In this document: positions 15,306-25,806 of the stretch, piece by piece
How positions within the stretch are numbered: position 1 is the stretch's first letter
Layout of the letters: the number at the start of each line of letters is the position of its first letter
Source of the DNA: Syntrophomonadaceae bacterium
GTDB taxonomy: Bacteria > Bacillota > Ch66 > Ch109
Length of the DNA: 34,784 nucleotides
Assembly: GCA_012519455.1 (NCBI GenBank)
Contig: JAAYQE010000004.1
Coordinates: 1 to 34,784, forward strand
Direction of reading: 5' to 3'
Program-made: the position numbers and the translations under genes
The notes under the pieces: generated by a model
What the model was told of the DNA's origin: nothing
The model's input: the letters and a program-made list of their open reading frames with translations, nothing else
Database searches by the model: none

Positions 15306-16811
15306 TCACCAGGCTAACACCAAAGCTTCAAAAGGTTGCTGATCCAAAAATTCCCCCTGCAACCGGTACATCGGAACCAGCAGCGCCTCATCGTTATCCT
15401 TAGCTAAATAAACTATAAACGGTTCAATTTTCCTTACCTGTACCAGATTAGTAGGAGCAAGGGAATCGGTAACCGCGTTAAAAGACCTCCTCCCTAAATC
15501 TAACCCCATCCAGTAATCCCCGTTTATTAAACGCGTTTGAACTAGTTCCCGGGTTAGGGGTATCTCTTCACTCAATGGTTCAAAATTATGCAACCGGCCC
15601 GATAGAGCAACTACCTCGCCAGTGTATTGGTCAATGATAACTCGCACCGTTTCCCCGAGAAGATTTAAACTGTCAATCTGCTGCTGGAAAACAAGGTCAT
15701 AAGTACCGCCAGCTGCATTAACGGAAATTCCTTGGTTGTTTGAAAAATGGTAATCGCCAAGGGTCCGTAAAACCGTATCTGCTTTTTGGATAGCTGGTTC
15801 TACTCCAATCGCCCTTTGGCTGCTAAGGGTAAACGCAGCCCTTTTATCACGAATAAACTCAATGGTCGTTACCGGCCCTACCGTGATCCGTAAATTAGCA
15901 TCGCTTTGGATAAGCCGGTAGCCGTTTGCTTCCTGAACCATTTTTTCTTGCGGCAAGCCAAGACATTGCGCTAAATTTTGCACCGCTTCTGGGGTGATTC
16001 CGGCAGCCGCAGCATAGAATATTCTTGCCGTATCCAATTCAACAGCCGCCGCCTGCGCAAAATCAAATTTTAGGGGTACGGGGTTATCTCGGCCGATAGT
16101 AAAGTTCTGGGTTAATAATTGATGAAGGTTAAACTGGTCCTCAAATAAACCTACCGAAGTTTTTGCGGCTAAACCCAGACCCCGCCCCGGTAGGGCCCCG
16201 GAACCGGCTTTAATAGTTCCTACGGTCTCGGGGACTGCTAAAGCCGGTTGGAAGTCCGATGGTGTTATACCGTAATTGGGGTCCCCGGGAATCTTTTTAT
16301 GGTTCTTCGAAGCTGAATTCGGATCAGAATCCGTATTCTCAACTTCCTCCTGTATCTCTTTTTCTTGCTTTAACCCCAGTACCTCCATATCTTTTTCCGG
16401 CTCTGTTTCCTTACTTTTCGATTGGCTTTCCTCCCCATTTCCGAACGATATTGCTTGGTCTGGCACTACGGCTATTTTCCATCCCTGGTCTTCGGGAGTG
16501 GAAACCAATTGATTTTTGCTCGGACCTAGTTGAGCATACCCCCAGGTAAACACCCCTAGAATTAGTACCGCAGCTACCGTGGCTACAGACCACCACCGGC
16601 GCCCCTTTCTTTTTAAGGGAACTCCCTGGATATTTTTAGCTTCCAGCATAAGCCTCTCTTTTAATTGATCCCGAAAATCCGTTATCCTTGGTTTCGGATA
16701 AGCATCCTGGTAATACTCGTATAATTCTTGTTCTACTTTCAAGAGTTCCGCCCTTTCCTGCTCATCCATATCCTCGGTCTCTAATAGCTCACGCATTTCC
16801 CTATATTCCAC
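15306..16811 (-). CDS. Membrane-anchored partner of the ECF sigma factor (putative anti-sigma)
   Basis: This 501-residue protein has a charged cytoplasmic N-terminus of about 70 residues, one membrane helix (WWSVATVAAVLILGVFTWG, near 73-92), a low-complexity acidic spacer with EKEIQEEVENTDSDPNS, and a large outside domain. Parts of that domain (VRVIIDQYTGEVVALSG, FNAVTDSLAPTNLVQVRKIEPF) resemble YcdB/YcdC or PepSY-like repeats. I see no zinc-binding HxxxCxxC anti-sigma motif. The gene begins with GTG inside the sigma gene's last 11 bases, so translation is coupled. The topology and position suggest an anti-sigma factor or sensor; this is inference. Its C-terminus ends in a hydrophobic FEALVLAW. 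Confidence 0.7.
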   Translation of the reverse strand: MEYREMRELLETEDMDEQERAELLKVEQELYEYYQDAYPKPRITDFRDQLKERLMLEAKNIQGVPLKRKGRRWWSVATVAAVLILGVFTWGYAQLGPSKNQLVSTPEDQGWKIAVVPDQAISFGNGEESQSKSKETEPEKDMEVLGLKQEKEIQEEVENTDSDPNSASKNHKKIPGDPNYGITPSDFQPALAVPETVGTIKAGSGALPGRGLGLAAKTSVGLFEDQFNLHQLLTQNFTIGRDNPVPLKFDFAQAAAVELDTARIFYAAAAGITPEAVQNLAQCLGLPQEKMVQEANGYRLIQSDANLRITVGPVTTIEFIRDKRAAFTLSSQRAIGVEPAIQKADTVLRTLGDYHFSNNQGISVNAAGGTYDLVFQQQIDSLNLLGETVRVIIDQYTGEVVALSGRLHNFEPLSEEIPLTRELVQTRLINGDYWMGLDLGRRSFNAVTDSLAPTNLVQVRKIEPFIVYLAKDNDEALLVPMYRLQGEFLDQQPFEALVLAW

Positions 16812-17343
16812 AGGTTACACCTTCTTTCCCAAGAACCGAACGCAAACGCTTTAGGGCACGTAAAGACATAGCTTTAACCGCTCCCTCAGTACGATTGGTA
16901 GCTTTAGCAATATCCTTAAATTTCATATCTTCCAGATAATGCATCCGCAGTACTTCCTGTTGATCCGAATTAAGTAATTGCATAGCCTGATTAATCCACT
17001 CACGGTTTTCTACTTGTTCAAACTCCGGTTCAATTTCTATAATCTCCGGCGCATCGAAACAATAATATCGATTAGCCCGCCGGAAATAGTCGATCGTTGA
17101 GTTTTTCGCAATACGATATAACCATACAATAATGGGCTTACCGGTTGGCTTAAAAGTATTAATAGCCCGAAAGGCTTTAAGAAAAGTATCAGAAACGATA
17201 TCCTGGGTTTCTGGGTGACTTTTGACTTGGTTGTACACATAGTAATAGATCCGATCAAAATGAAGTTCATATAGTTCACCAAACGCCTCTGGCTCAACCT
17301 TGGCCCGACGTATCAATTCTTCTTCTATGGAAACCGGTACCAC
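16801..17343 (-). CDS. ECF-type RNA polymerase sigma factor
   Basis: This 180-residue protein has region 2 (GELYELHFDRIYYYVYNQV, DIVSDTFLKAFRAI, IVWLYRIAKNSTIDYFR) and region 4 (LLNSDQQEVLRMHYLEDMKFKDIAKATNRTEGAVKAMSLRALKRLR, with its helix-turn-helix). It has no region 3 or 1.1, so it is an extracytoplasmic-function sigma factor of the SigW-like class. Start is GTG after AAAAGGACG. Its target regulon and inducing signal cannot be read here; the overlapping membrane protein is the likely signal receptor. Confidence 0.9.
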   Translation of the reverse strand: MVPVSIEEELIRRAKVEPEAFGELYELHFDRIYYYVYNQVKSHPETQDIVSDTFLKAFRAINTFKPTGKPIIVWLYRIAKNSTIDYFRRANRYYCFDAPEIIEIEPEFEQVENREWINQAMQLLNSDQQEVLRMHYLEDMKFKDIAKATNRTEGAVKAMSLRALKRLRSVLGKEGVTCGI

Positions 17344-17466
17344 TTACTCACGTCCTTTTTTAGAACCAAAGCCCTTCATTAAATATAACGTTATACCTAG
17401 TTAATAGGATACTAAATATCTAAGGATAAAGAAATCATAAAAACATGGCTTGGCCTCAATTCTCTT

Positions 17467-17500
17467 TAAAAAAATACCCCTCCAACTTAAAAGGAGGGGT
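17467..17500 (-). terminator. Terminator of the nuo operon
   Basis: ACCCCTCC and GGAGGGGT form an eight-pair stem followed on the minus strand by ATTTTTTT, about 50 bases after the nuoN stop. It separates the nuo operon from the sigma factor gene. Confidence 0.9.
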
Positions 17501-17551
17501 TGAATTTTACCTTATAAACTCACATAAGGTTTTCTCAAGTCAACTTGAAAT

Positions 17552-18967
17552 TTAAAACATAAATCGAGCAGCTATATTGGCTAATTCGGCTAAAGGACCC
17601 GGATATGCACCTAGAATAATACTTAATACCATACAAACATATAAAACTAATTTCATGGAACCTTTTAGCTTAATCGCACTGTAGTCAGTTACCTCACCTA
17701 AATACATTACCCTCACTACGGACAAATAGTAATATACGGAAAGCATACTCATTACCAAACCAATAATCGCTAGCCATAAAAATCCTTGTTCAATAACCGC
17801 AGAAAACAGATAAAATTTACCGGCAAACCCGGCTAAGGGTGGGATACCCGCCATGGACAGCATACACACCAATAAAGTTACGGCCAATAAGGGTGAACGG
17901 CGGGCTAAACCAGAATAATCGGCGATATCATCACTCTCGGACACATTATTAAAGGCAATGGTTACAGCAAAAGCGCCCACCGTAGCAAATACATAGATCA
18001 TGGCATAAAACAAAATACTTTTTACTCCCGCTTCACTAGCTGCTACTAACCCAACTAATAAATAACCGGCCTGGGCGATACTGGAGTAAGCTAACATCCG
18101 TTTAATATTTTGTTGGGGGATAGCCGCTAAATTACCTAAAATCATGGTGGCAGCAGCCATAATGGCAATCACTGGGATCCAGTGGTCTGCATGTTGGGGA
18201 AAAGCTGTCAAGAAAAATCTTACAAAAACCCCAAAACCAGCTGCTTTAGAAGCTACGGCCAGGAAAATAGTAACCGGTGTAGGCGCCCCTTCGTAAATAT
18301 CTGGAGCCCACATATGAAAAGGTACAGCAGCAATCTTAAAACCAAAACCAGATAGAGCAAAAATAACCCCTAACCAAAAAGCGGGACTGGCCTCCTTAAA
18401 TTGAGCTATTTCATGAATCATGGTCGTACCGGTAACGCCGTACAATAAAGTAAACCCGTACAGCATAACGGCGGAAGAGATGGCTCCTAAAATAAGATAC
18501 TTTAAACCGGCCTCAGAAGAACGTGCATCTTCCCCAGCCAGATTGGCAGTTAGGATATAGAAAGAAATAGTCATTAACTCTAGCCCTACATAGAGGGTAA
18601 TTAATTCCCCCGCGGAGACCAAAATCATCATCCCTAGGGTAGCAAAGAGCATAATCGTATACGCTTCGCCCCCCTCGCCGGCTAAGGGTTTATAATAATT
18701 CATGGTCGTTAAACAAACTAATAGGGCCGCAATTAAGAAAAGTATCTTGAAAAAACTAGCATACGCGTCAACTAAATACATCCGGCCTAAAAAACCATCA
18801 AACATATCAAAATTGAACGCAACCACCGCAATTGCCGCCAAGATTCCGAGCACGGCAAAAATTACTAAACCTCTCCGCTCACCCCGAGGGGCTACTAAGT
18901 TTAGGATTAGTAGTAAACAGGCAAGGGCCGCTACAAACATTTCTGGAACCAATAAAGTAAAATCCAT
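17552..18967 (-). CDS. nuoN: NADH-quinone oxidoreductase subunit N
   Basis: A 471-residue antiporter-like membrane subunit (about 14 helices) with the conserved glutamate in YVGLELMTISFYIL and the PFHMWAPDIYEGAPTPVTIFLAVASKA segment carrying the proton-channel lysine region. It forms part of the proton-pumping arm of complex I. Its ATG overlaps the nuoM stop by one base (TAATG). It is the last gene of the nuo operon. Confidence 0.95.
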   Translation of the reverse strand: MDFTLLVPEMFVAALACLLLILNLVAPRGERRGLVIFAVLGILAAIAVVAFNFDMFDGFLGRMYLVDAYASFFKILFLIAALLVCLTTMNYYKPLAGEGGEAYTIMLFATLGMMILVSAGELITLYVGLELMTISFYILTANLAGEDARSSEAGLKYLILGAISSAVMLYGFTLLYGVTGTTMIHEIAQFKEASPAFWLGVIFALSGFGFKIAAVPFHMWAPDIYEGAPTPVTIFLAVASKAAGFGVFVRFFLTAFPQHADHWIPVIAIMAAATMILGNLAAIPQQNIKRMLAYSSIAQAGYLLVGLVAASEAGVKSILFYAMIYVFATVGAFAVTIAFNNVSESDDIADYSGLARRSPLLAVTLLVCMLSMAGIPPLAGFAGKFYLFSAVIEQGFLWLAIIGLVMSMLSVYYYLSVVRVMYLGEVTDYSAIKLKGSMKLVLYVCMVLSIILGAYPGPLAELANIAARFMF

Positions 18968-20493
18968 TAGAATCCACCTCCTATCACCGTACTTAACCCG
19001 GTCCTGGCGAACAAGGAGGTAACCCCTGTATTAATAGGATCCATTAGCAAGTAAGGGAAAATACCGAAGGTAACCAAAACCGTTCCTAGCACGATTAAAG
19101 GCACCCATTCCGGACCCTTTAGATCCGTAAGCTTATCCCATTGTTGCTGCCTTGGTCCGAAAAGGACATTCCCCAGCATACGTAAAATATAAACGGCGGT
19201 AAAGATTATTCCGCTTATCGCGATGATGGTAAATACCTGATAAACACCAAAGGCCCCTACAAAAATCGTAAACTCTGCTGGAAAACTGGCTAATCCGGGA
19301 AGACCTAGCGAAGCTAAACCAGCCAACATAAAACCTACCGCCAGACGGGGAACCTGGTTAGCTAATCCTCCAAAGTCAGGGATATTACGGGTATGGCTCT
19401 TCTCGTAGAGATTACCAATCATGGCAAAGAATAAGGCGGCCATCACCCCATGGGCGAACATTTGAGCTATGGCCCCATTAATACTTATTACATTCAAAGC
19501 CGCGATCCCAATTAAGACATAACCCATGTGACTAACACTAGAGTATCCAACCACGTATTTTAGATCTTTTTGTACCAAACAGATTACGGCGGCATAAACA
19601 ACATTCCCTACCGCTAGAACGGCGATTAGTGGAGCCCAAAACTTGGCTCCGGCCGGTAATACAAACAAGCCAATGCGAATTAAACCATAACCACCTATTT
19701 TTTTCAGCACCCCAGCATGGATCATGCTGACCGCGGTCGGGGCCCCGGCATAGCCGTCAGGTGACCAAGAATGAAAAGGCCACATCGAAATAAGGGTACA
19801 AAAACCGATTCCCAACAACAAGAAACCGATTATTTGGAAATGCTCGGTAAACGGTACCAACATTAAGGATTCAATATCCATGGTTCGAACCCCAGTCAGT
19901 TGATAAGCGTTAACGTAGAGGGCGATCATCCCTGCTAGGAGAAAAGCACTTCCGATGAGCAAGTAGATCGTTAACTTCATTCCAGCGTATTCTTTCGTCA
20001 CCCGTTTCGTACTACCCCAAATAATAACCATAATATAAATGGGGATTACCACCACTTCGTAAAAAAGCAAGAAAATAAACAAATCGCGGGTTACAAAAGT
20101 CCCCATTACCCCAGTGATTAAGATCAAAAGCAAAATAAAAAACTCTTTGACTCGATCCTTGTTATTCCAGGAAGCATAAACCGCAGAAAACCCAATTAAG
20201 TTGGTTAAAAGCAATAAAGGTAAGGAAATACCGTCTACCCCCAGAGAGTAACTTACCCCTAGATCCTTGATCCATAAGATATCTTCCTTAAACTGCATTC
20301 CACCGATCGTTTGATCGTAAGCCAAAAAGATCAAAACACTTAGTATAAGGGACACCAGGGTTGAGACAGCGGCAATGGCCTTAATGGTCCAAACCTCTTC
20401 CCGTGGTACAAAAATCAAAGCTAAAGCACCAACCAAAGGAGTTAAGAGAATTACCGATAGGTAGGGGAAACCCGGGTTCGTTATAAAGTCCAT
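18967..20493 (-). CDS. nuoM: NADH-quinone oxidoreductase subunit M
   Basis: A 508-residue antiporter-like proton-pumping subunit. Visible hallmarks are LLFYEVVVIPIYIMV (channel glutamate) and WPFHSWSPDGYAGAPTAVSM with IHAGVLKKIGGYG (channel lysine). Length matches the family. Its ATG directly follows the nuoL stop with no gap. Confidence 0.95.
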   Translation of the reverse strand: MDFITNPGFPYLSVILLTPLVGALALIFVPREEVWTIKAIAAVSTLVSLILSVLIFLAYDQTIGGMQFKEDILWIKDLGVSYSLGVDGISLPLLLLTNLIGFSAVYASWNNKDRVKEFFILLLILITGVMGTFVTRDLFIFLLFYEVVVIPIYIMVIIWGSTKRVTKEYAGMKLTIYLLIGSAFLLAGMIALYVNAYQLTGVRTMDIESLMLVPFTEHFQIIGFLLLGIGFCTLISMWPFHSWSPDGYAGAPTAVSMIHAGVLKKIGGYGLIRIGLFVLPAGAKFWAPLIAVLAVGNVVYAAVICLVQKDLKYVVGYSSVSHMGYVLIGIAALNVISINGAIAQMFAHGVMAALFFAMIGNLYEKSHTRNIPDFGGLANQVPRLAVGFMLAGLASLGLPGLASFPAEFTIFVGAFGVYQVFTIIAISGIIFTAVYILRMLGNVLFGPRQQQWDKLTDLKGPEWVPLIVLGTVLVTFGIFPYLLMDPINTGVTSLFARTGLSTVIGGGF

Positions 20494-22383
20494 TTAATTG
20501 CCACCTCCCCAGGCTGATATCCCCAATGAAGGGTCTAACAGACCTAATAATAAAATTATTACTACCACTGCTGCCACCAATACCATTCCATAGTGCTGCG
20601 TTTGCCCGGTTTGTAAATACCGCAGAATAGTACCACTCTGACGTGTACCTTTGGCCAGACCATTTACCACCCCATCTACTACGTGTAGATCGATCCAGTA
20701 AGCCACACGCCCGGCCCCATCTACGATATGATTAATTCCCCACTGATAAATCTCATCAATGTAATACTTGTTATAAAGCAGAGTATAGATAGCTTTAAAA
20801 CGATTGGCTATCGCTGAGGCGGATATTGTCTTCTTGTAATACATCAAATAAGCTAAATAAATCCCCATTAAGGCGATAACCGTTGAAGTAACCATAATCA
20901 TTAAACTATAGCCATGATGCGCTTCCCCAAAATAAACATAACTACCAAAATTAGTGGATAGCCAAGGCATACCTACTAAGCCGCCGACTACGGAAAGTAA
21001 GCCCAGAATAATTAAGGGGGTCGTCATAACCGCGGGTGATTCATGTGGATCATTATTGGGCTTAGCTTGACCATAGAAAGCCACAAACACCAGCCTAAAC
21101 ATATAAAATGCGGTTAGAAAGGCAACCAGGCTACCGATCAGATAGAGCCCCGTAAAGCCATTACTCTGCGCGGCTAATAAAATTTCATCCTTACTCCAGA
21201 ACCCGGCTAGCGGAAAAATTCCGGCCAAGGCCAAAGAGCCAATAATAAACGTTTTAGTGGTAATTGGCATTTTACGGGCCAATCCACCCATCTCCCAGAT
21301 ATCCTGCTTTCCTTGTAGAGCATGGATCACGCTACCAGCACCTAAAAAGAGCAGGGCCTTAAAGAAGGCATGGGTCATTAAATGAAACATACTAGCAGTT
21401 AAACCACCTACCCCCAAAGCCATCACCATATAGCCCAATTGACTGAGGGTAGAATAAGCCAGAATTCGTTTAATATCATTCTGAGTAATGGCAATAGTAG
21501 CCGCAAAGAGAGCCGTGAAACCACCAACGTAAGCAATTACCTGTAAAGCGGTTGGCACCGCGGCAAACAAGAAAAAGGCGCGGGCAATCAAATAAACACC
21601 AGCTACCACCATGGTGGCCGCATGGATCAACGCACTAACCGGGGTAGGGCCTTCCATGGCATCCGGTAACCAGACGTGCAAAGGAAATTGACCCGACTTC
21701 CCGATCGGACCGGTAAATACTAGGAGGGCAATCACTGTCAGTAGGCCCACGTTAGCATAAGTCGGAATAATTTGAGCCAGGTCCGTAAAATTTAAAGTGC
21801 CGAAAATTATTTGTAAAAACAAAATACCTAGTAGAAAACCATAATCCCCTACCCGGTTAGTTACAAAAGCCTTTTTTGCCGCCTCCCGGGCTGAAATTTT
21901 GTAAAACCAAAAACCAATCAACAGATAAGAACATAAACCCACCAATTCCCAAAAGACAAACATTTGCACAAAATTATTCGCAATAACTAGTCCCAACATC
22001 GACATGGCAAACAAAGACTGATAGGCAAAATAAATGGAATAACCGGGATCATTCTCCATGTAACCGACGGAATAAATTTGTACCAGTAAAGCGATTAAAG
22101 AAACCACAAAAACCATCATCCCGGAAATAGGATCAATTAAAGTTCCCATTTCCACCGTTAAACCGGGCATAGAAAACCAGGTCACACTGGATTCTACGGC
22201 AGCTGGATCCATTAAGACCCCGGCTACTACTCCCAAGGATAAAAGAAAAGAAACCGAGATACAGCTTATAGAAAAGAAAGCACTTGCCTGAGGTGTTCTA
22301 CGTAAGAAGAACACGATTATCGCAAAGGCGATAGCGGGCATCAAAGGAATTAACCAAGAATTTTGCACTGCAAAATGTATCAT
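20494..22383 (-). CDS. nuoL: NADH-quinone oxidoreductase subunit L
   Basis: A 629-residue proton-pumping subunit with FWELVGLCSYLLIGFWF (channel glutamate), GPIGKSGQFPLHVWLPDAM and GPTPVSALIHAATMV. The C-terminal 150 residues include the lateral amphipathic helix and a final membrane anchor, as in complete NuoL. It begins 32 bases after nuoK. Confidence 0.95.
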   Translation of the reverse strand: MIHFAVQNSWLIPLMPAIAFAIIVFFLRRTPQASAFFSISCISVSFLLSLGVVAGVLMDPAAVESSVTWFSMPGLTVEMGTLIDPISGMMVFVVSLIALLVQIYSVGYMENDPGYSIYFAYQSLFAMSMLGLVIANNFVQMFVFWELVGLCSYLLIGFWFYKISAREAAKKAFVTNRVGDYGFLLGILFLQIIFGTLNFTDLAQIIPTYANVGLLTVIALLVFTGPIGKSGQFPLHVWLPDAMEGPTPVSALIHAATMVVAGVYLIARAFFLFAAVPTALQVIAYVGGFTALFAATIAITQNDIKRILAYSTLSQLGYMVMALGVGGLTASMFHLMTHAFFKALLFLGAGSVIHALQGKQDIWEMGGLARKMPITTKTFIIGSLALAGIFPLAGFWSKDEILLAAQSNGFTGLYLIGSLVAFLTAFYMFRLVFVAFYGQAKPNNDPHESPAVMTTPLIILGLLSVVGGLVGMPWLSTNFGSYVYFGEAHHGYSLMIMVTSTVIALMGIYLAYLMYYKKTISASAIANRFKAIYTLLYNKYYIDEIYQWGINHIVDGAGRVAYWIDLHVVDGVVNGLAKGTRQSGTILRYLQTGQTQHYGMVLVAAVVVIILLLGLLDPSLGISAWGGGN

Positions 22384-22415
22384 TCAACCTCTCACCTGCC
22401 TTATATAGCCAAAGC

Positions 22416-22727
22416 TCACCACTTCAGCCAATCAAAATCTTGTATGTTAACCGAGAGCAGGTCTCGATATACTGTCAATACTAGAGCTAAACCAACCGCT
22501 ACCTCTGCTGCCGCTAGGGCGATAACAAAAAGCCCAAAGGCATGACCGACTAAATGATTCGGGGCCATAAACCGGTTAAAGGCCACTAAATTAATGACAC
22601 AGGCATTCAGCATTAACTCAATACCCATCAAAATGGATATCGCATTTTGTTTGGCCAAAGCACCGTATAACCCGATACAAAACAGCATACCCGCTAGTAA
22701 TAAATAATGATTAAGGGTAATGGTCAT
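22416..22727 (-). CDS. nuoK: NADH-quinone oxidoreductase subunit K
   Basis: A 103-residue, three-helix membrane subunit with the conserved glutamate in MGIELMLNACVINLVAF. It overlaps the end of nuoJ by four bases (ATGA), showing coupled translation. Confidence 0.95.
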   Translation of the reverse strand: MTITLNHYLLLAGMLFCIGLYGALAKQNAISILMGIELMLNACVINLVAFNRFMAPNHLVGHAFGLFVIALAAAEVAVGLALVLTVYRDLLSVNIQDFDWLKW

Positions 22728-23227
22728 AGTATTCGTCTCGCCCCTTTCGTAAGGATAATCGCTCCTACTACGGCCACCAGCAGGAGAATACCTACGGCTT
22801 CAAAGGGAATAACCAGTTCGGTAAGCATCATTTCTCCCAGTAAACCGACGGTTGTATCAGGAGCAGCTTCGTCAACCACTAACCAGGGGGTATGTGTAAC
22901 AGCATAGCCAAATAGGATTTGGAGTAAAATAACTAAAAAAGCAGCTACCCATTTATGCCGTGAAAAGGCATTAGTTTGAGCCATTTCCTTACGTTGGGTA
23001 AGCATCACCCCAAAAACAATCAGCACCGCTACGGCACCCACGTAAATCAAGATTTGCACTACCGCTAGAAAATCAGCCTCGAGTAACACGTACAACCCGG
23101 AAACCCCAAAAAAGGTGAGCACCATAAAGAAGGCTGCGTGTACCAGGTTATGCGCGGTAACTACCGAGATCGCTGATCCTAAAATAACCGCGGCGATAAT
23201 CCAAAAAACTATAGCTGAAACACTCAT
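22724..23227 (-). CDS. nuoJ: NADH-quinone oxidoreductase subunit J
   Basis: A 167-residue five-helix membrane subunit with the typical AHNLVHAAFFMVLTFFGVSGLYVL and EADFLAVVQILIYVGAVAVL segments. The tyrosine-containing helix forms a pi-bulge in known structures. It overlaps nuoI and nuoK by four bases on each side. Confidence 0.95.
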   Translation of the reverse strand: MSVSAIVFWIIAAVILGSAISVVTAHNLVHAAFFMVLTFFGVSGLYVLLEADFLAVVQILIYVGAVAVLIVFGVMLTQRKEMAQTNAFSRHKWVAAFLVILLQILFGYAVTHTPWLVVDEAAPDTTVGLLGEMMLTELVIPFEAVGILLLVAVVGAIILTKGARRIL

Positions 23228-23619
23228 TCCTCCACCTTCTTCCTGTACAGTACCCGACCGATTTCCTCTACATGATAGGTGGCCAGTTCAAATTCGTCCG
23301 TAAATCTTAAACCACCTTTAGGACAGGCCTCAAGACAAAGCCCACAAAACATACAATATTTAAGGTCAATTCGGTATTCGGTTAAAATTTTTTTCTTACC
23401 GTCTTCGCCACCCTTTTCCGATTTAATCGTAATCGCACGATTAGGGCAAACGTTCTGGCAAATGCCACAAACAATACAAGCATCCGGCTCAAAAGTAAGA
23501 CAACCATGAAAGCGGGGAGGAAGATTGGGTCGTTCTTCCGGGTAATACTGCGTTACATGTTGACCAAAAAAATGTTTTAAAGTAACTTTTAATCCTTTAA
23601 GTAACCCTATACCATACAT
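23224..23619 (-). CDS. nuoI: NADH-quinone oxidoreductase subunit I
   Basis: A 131-residue ferredoxin-type subunit with two 4Fe-4S motifs, CIVCGICQNVCPNRAI and CMFCGLCLEACPKGG, carrying clusters N6a and N6b toward NuoB. With NuoEFG absent, these clusters are the likely entry point for electrons from a soluble donor. The gene begins four bases after nuoH. Confidence 0.95.
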   Translation of the reverse strand: MYGIGLLKGLKVTLKHFFGQHVTQYYPEERPNLPPRFHGCLTFEPDACIVCGICQNVCPNRAITIKSEKGGEDGKKKILTEYRIDLKYCMFCGLCLEACPKGGLRFTDEFELATYHVEEIGRVLYRKKVEE

Positions 23620-23623
23620 TTAA

Positions 23624-24670
23624 TCACCCCCCCATCACCCGGTAAATCTCGATACCCACCCCAGTTAACACTAAATTAACCAAAGATAACGGGATCAAAA
23701 ATTTCCACCCAAAATGCATGAGATGGTCGACGCGAATCCGGGGATAAGTCCATTTAACCAGCATAAATATAAAGATCAGAAAATAAACCTTGATAAAAAA
23801 CCACATCCAAGAAGGTAACCAGGGACCGTGCCACCCCCCGAAAAACAGGGTAACCGCAAGCGCAGCCGTAGCCACCAGATTAGTATACTCGGCCAGGAAA
23901 AACAGGGCCCAGCGCATTCCGCTATATTCCGTGTAAACCCCAGCAACTAACTCCTGTTCTCCTTCAGGTAGATCAAAGGGTCCTCGATTTAATTCTGCCG
24001 TAGCGGCAATAAAGTAAATCACAAAAGCTACCGGCTGGATCAAAATAAACCAGACGTTTCTCTGAGCCGATACAATGTCGGATAAATTTAAAGATCCTAC
24101 AATCATTACCACCCCTAAAACGGAAAGAAGTAGGGGAATTTCATAACTGATCATTTGCGCTACGGTGCGCATCCCGCCCAACAAAGAATACTTATTACGC
24201 GATCCCCATCCGGCCATTAAGAAAGAAACCGTTCCTAAAGAGGCGATGGAAAAACAATAAAAAAGGCCTACGTTTAAGTTTACCGCTACCATATCCTTAC
24301 CAAATGGTATTACGGCATAAAGCATAATGGCGGGTACAAAGACGATCGGAGCCGCTAAAAGAAACAACCAACGATCGGCTGAACGCGGTACAACATCTTC
24401 TTTGCTTAACAACTTTAAGGTATCGGCAATCGTTTGGAAAAAGCCGGCCGGTCCTAACCGATTGGGACCAGGACGTTCCTGGATGAAACCAACTACTTTA
24501 CGTTCTAACCATACCAAAATCAAAGCATCTAAAACGATTAAGCCTAAAATACCAATAATGGCTAAAAATAAAATAACCAGTTCGATTACGCTATAAGAAA
24601 CCGACCATTCCATAAGTAAATTACGTGCATAGAGGGCTATATTGGTAAATAGATTTTCTAATACGTCCAT
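23624..24670 (-). CDS. nuoH: NADH-quinone oxidoreductase subunit H
   Basis: A 348-residue eight-helix membrane subunit with [17 protein letters not shown], and the [27 protein letters not shown] loop that lines the quinone cavity. The start follows AAGGAG. It connects the peripheral arm with the antiporter modules. Confidence 0.95.
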   Translation of the reverse strand: MDVLENLFTNIALYARNLLMEWSVSYSVIELVILFLAIIGILGLIVLDALILVWLERKVVGFIQERPGPNRLGPAGFFQTIADTLKLLSKEDVVPRSADRWLFLLAAPIVFVPAIMLYAVIPFGKDMVAVNLNVGLFYCFSIASLGTVSFLMAGWGSRNKYSLLGGMRTVAQMISYEIPLLLSVLGVVMIVGSLNLSDIVSAQRNVWFILIQPVAFVIYFIAATAELNRGPFDLPEGEQELVAGVYTEYSGMRWALFFLAEYTNLVATAALAVTLFFGGWHGPWLPSWMWFFIKVYFLIFIFMLVKWTYPRIRVDHLMHFGWKFLIPLSLVNLVLTGVGIEIYRVMGG

Positions 24671-24682
24671 ATATACCGCTCC

Positions 24683-25780
24683 TTACCTGTCAACCTCACC
24701 CAGAACTGGATCCAGGGAGGCTAAAATAGAAATGACATCTTGAATTTTCCATCCCTTTATCAGTTCTGGAAATACCCCCATATTTACAAAAGAGGGGCCT
24801 CGAATATGCAAGCGATAAGGTTTATTCGATCCGTCGCTAACTAGGAAAAAACCTAGCGCGCCCTTTGATGACTCCACTTGATGATAAACCTCTCCGGGGG
24901 GAATTTTAATCATTCTCGGTACCTTGCCCTTAATCTCACCCTCGGGCAGGTTCTCCAAAGCTTGTTCGATGATCAGACGGCTTTCTTCCATTTCATCAAA
25001 ACGAATCATATACCGATCAAAACAATCACCTTTATAGCGCACGGGAACTTCAAAGGTAAAACGTTCATAAATACTATAAGGCTGGGCACGCCGTACATCA
25101 TAGGAAACCCCGCTGGCCCTAAGATTAGGTCCAGTGATACCGTAAGCCATGGCCATGTCCGGGGGTAATATCCCAATAGATTTGGTGCGCGCTAAAAAAA
25201 TTTCATTACCGGATAATAAATCATGAATCTCATGCATCATCGCGGGAAATTGTTGAATGAATTCACGGCAAGCGGGTATAAACTCCGCCGGTAGGTCTTC
25301 CGAGACGCCACCAATACGCATATAGCTAACGCTCATCCTTGACCCGCAGGTCATCTCAAACAGATCCAGTATCTTTTCCCTTTCTCTTAAGGCATACATC
25401 CATCCCGTTGAACTGGCTAGGTCAATGGCCATGGTGGCAACCATTAACAGATGGGACGCCATGCGAGACAATTCAGCCATAATAACGCGCAAATATTCAG
25501 CCCGCTCCGGGACCTGTAAGCCCATTATTTTCTCAATCGTTTCTACATAGCCTTGATTATAGACCATAGGACAAAGATAATCGATGCGATCCGTATAAGG
25601 AATAAACTGGGGATACGTTTTCGCTTCCGCAATTTTTTCCATCCCCCGATGAAGATAGCCTATATGATTCTCCGCCTGGGTTACGGTTTCTCCATCAAGC
25701 GTTAAAAGGCAACGAAATACGCCATGTGTACTGGGGTGCTGGGGACCCATGTTCAAATGCAATTCCTGTGTTCTAGGCAT
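24683..25780 (-). CDS. nuoD: NADH-quinone oxidoreductase subunit D
   Basis: A 365-residue 49-kDa-type subunit. The quinone-site histidine lies in [16 protein letters not shown], and the C-terminus ends in the conserved [20 protein letters not shown]. It lacks the nickel ligands of group 4 hydrogenases, supporting a quinone-reducing complex I rather than a hydrogenase. Start follows a strong AGGAGG. Confidence 0.95.
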   Translation of the reverse strand: MPRTQELHLNMGPQHPSTHGVFRCLLTLDGETVTQAENHIGYLHRGMEKIAEAKTYPQFIPYTDRIDYLCPMVYNQGYVETIEKIMGLQVPERAEYLRVIMAELSRMASHLLMVATMAIDLASSTGWMYALREREKILDLFEMTCGSRMSVSYMRIGGVSEDLPAEFIPACREFIQQFPAMMHEIHDLLSGNEIFLARTKSIGILPPDMAMAYGITGPNLRASGVSYDVRRAQPYSIYERFTFEVPVRYKGDCFDRYMIRFDEMEESRLIIEQALENLPEGEIKGKVPRMIKIPPGEVYHQVESSKGALGFFLVSDGSNKPYRLHIRGPSFVNMGVFPELIKGWKIQDVISILASLDPVLGEVDR

Positions 25781-25806
25781 GGTCCCACCTCCTATCTAAT
25801 TAGGGT

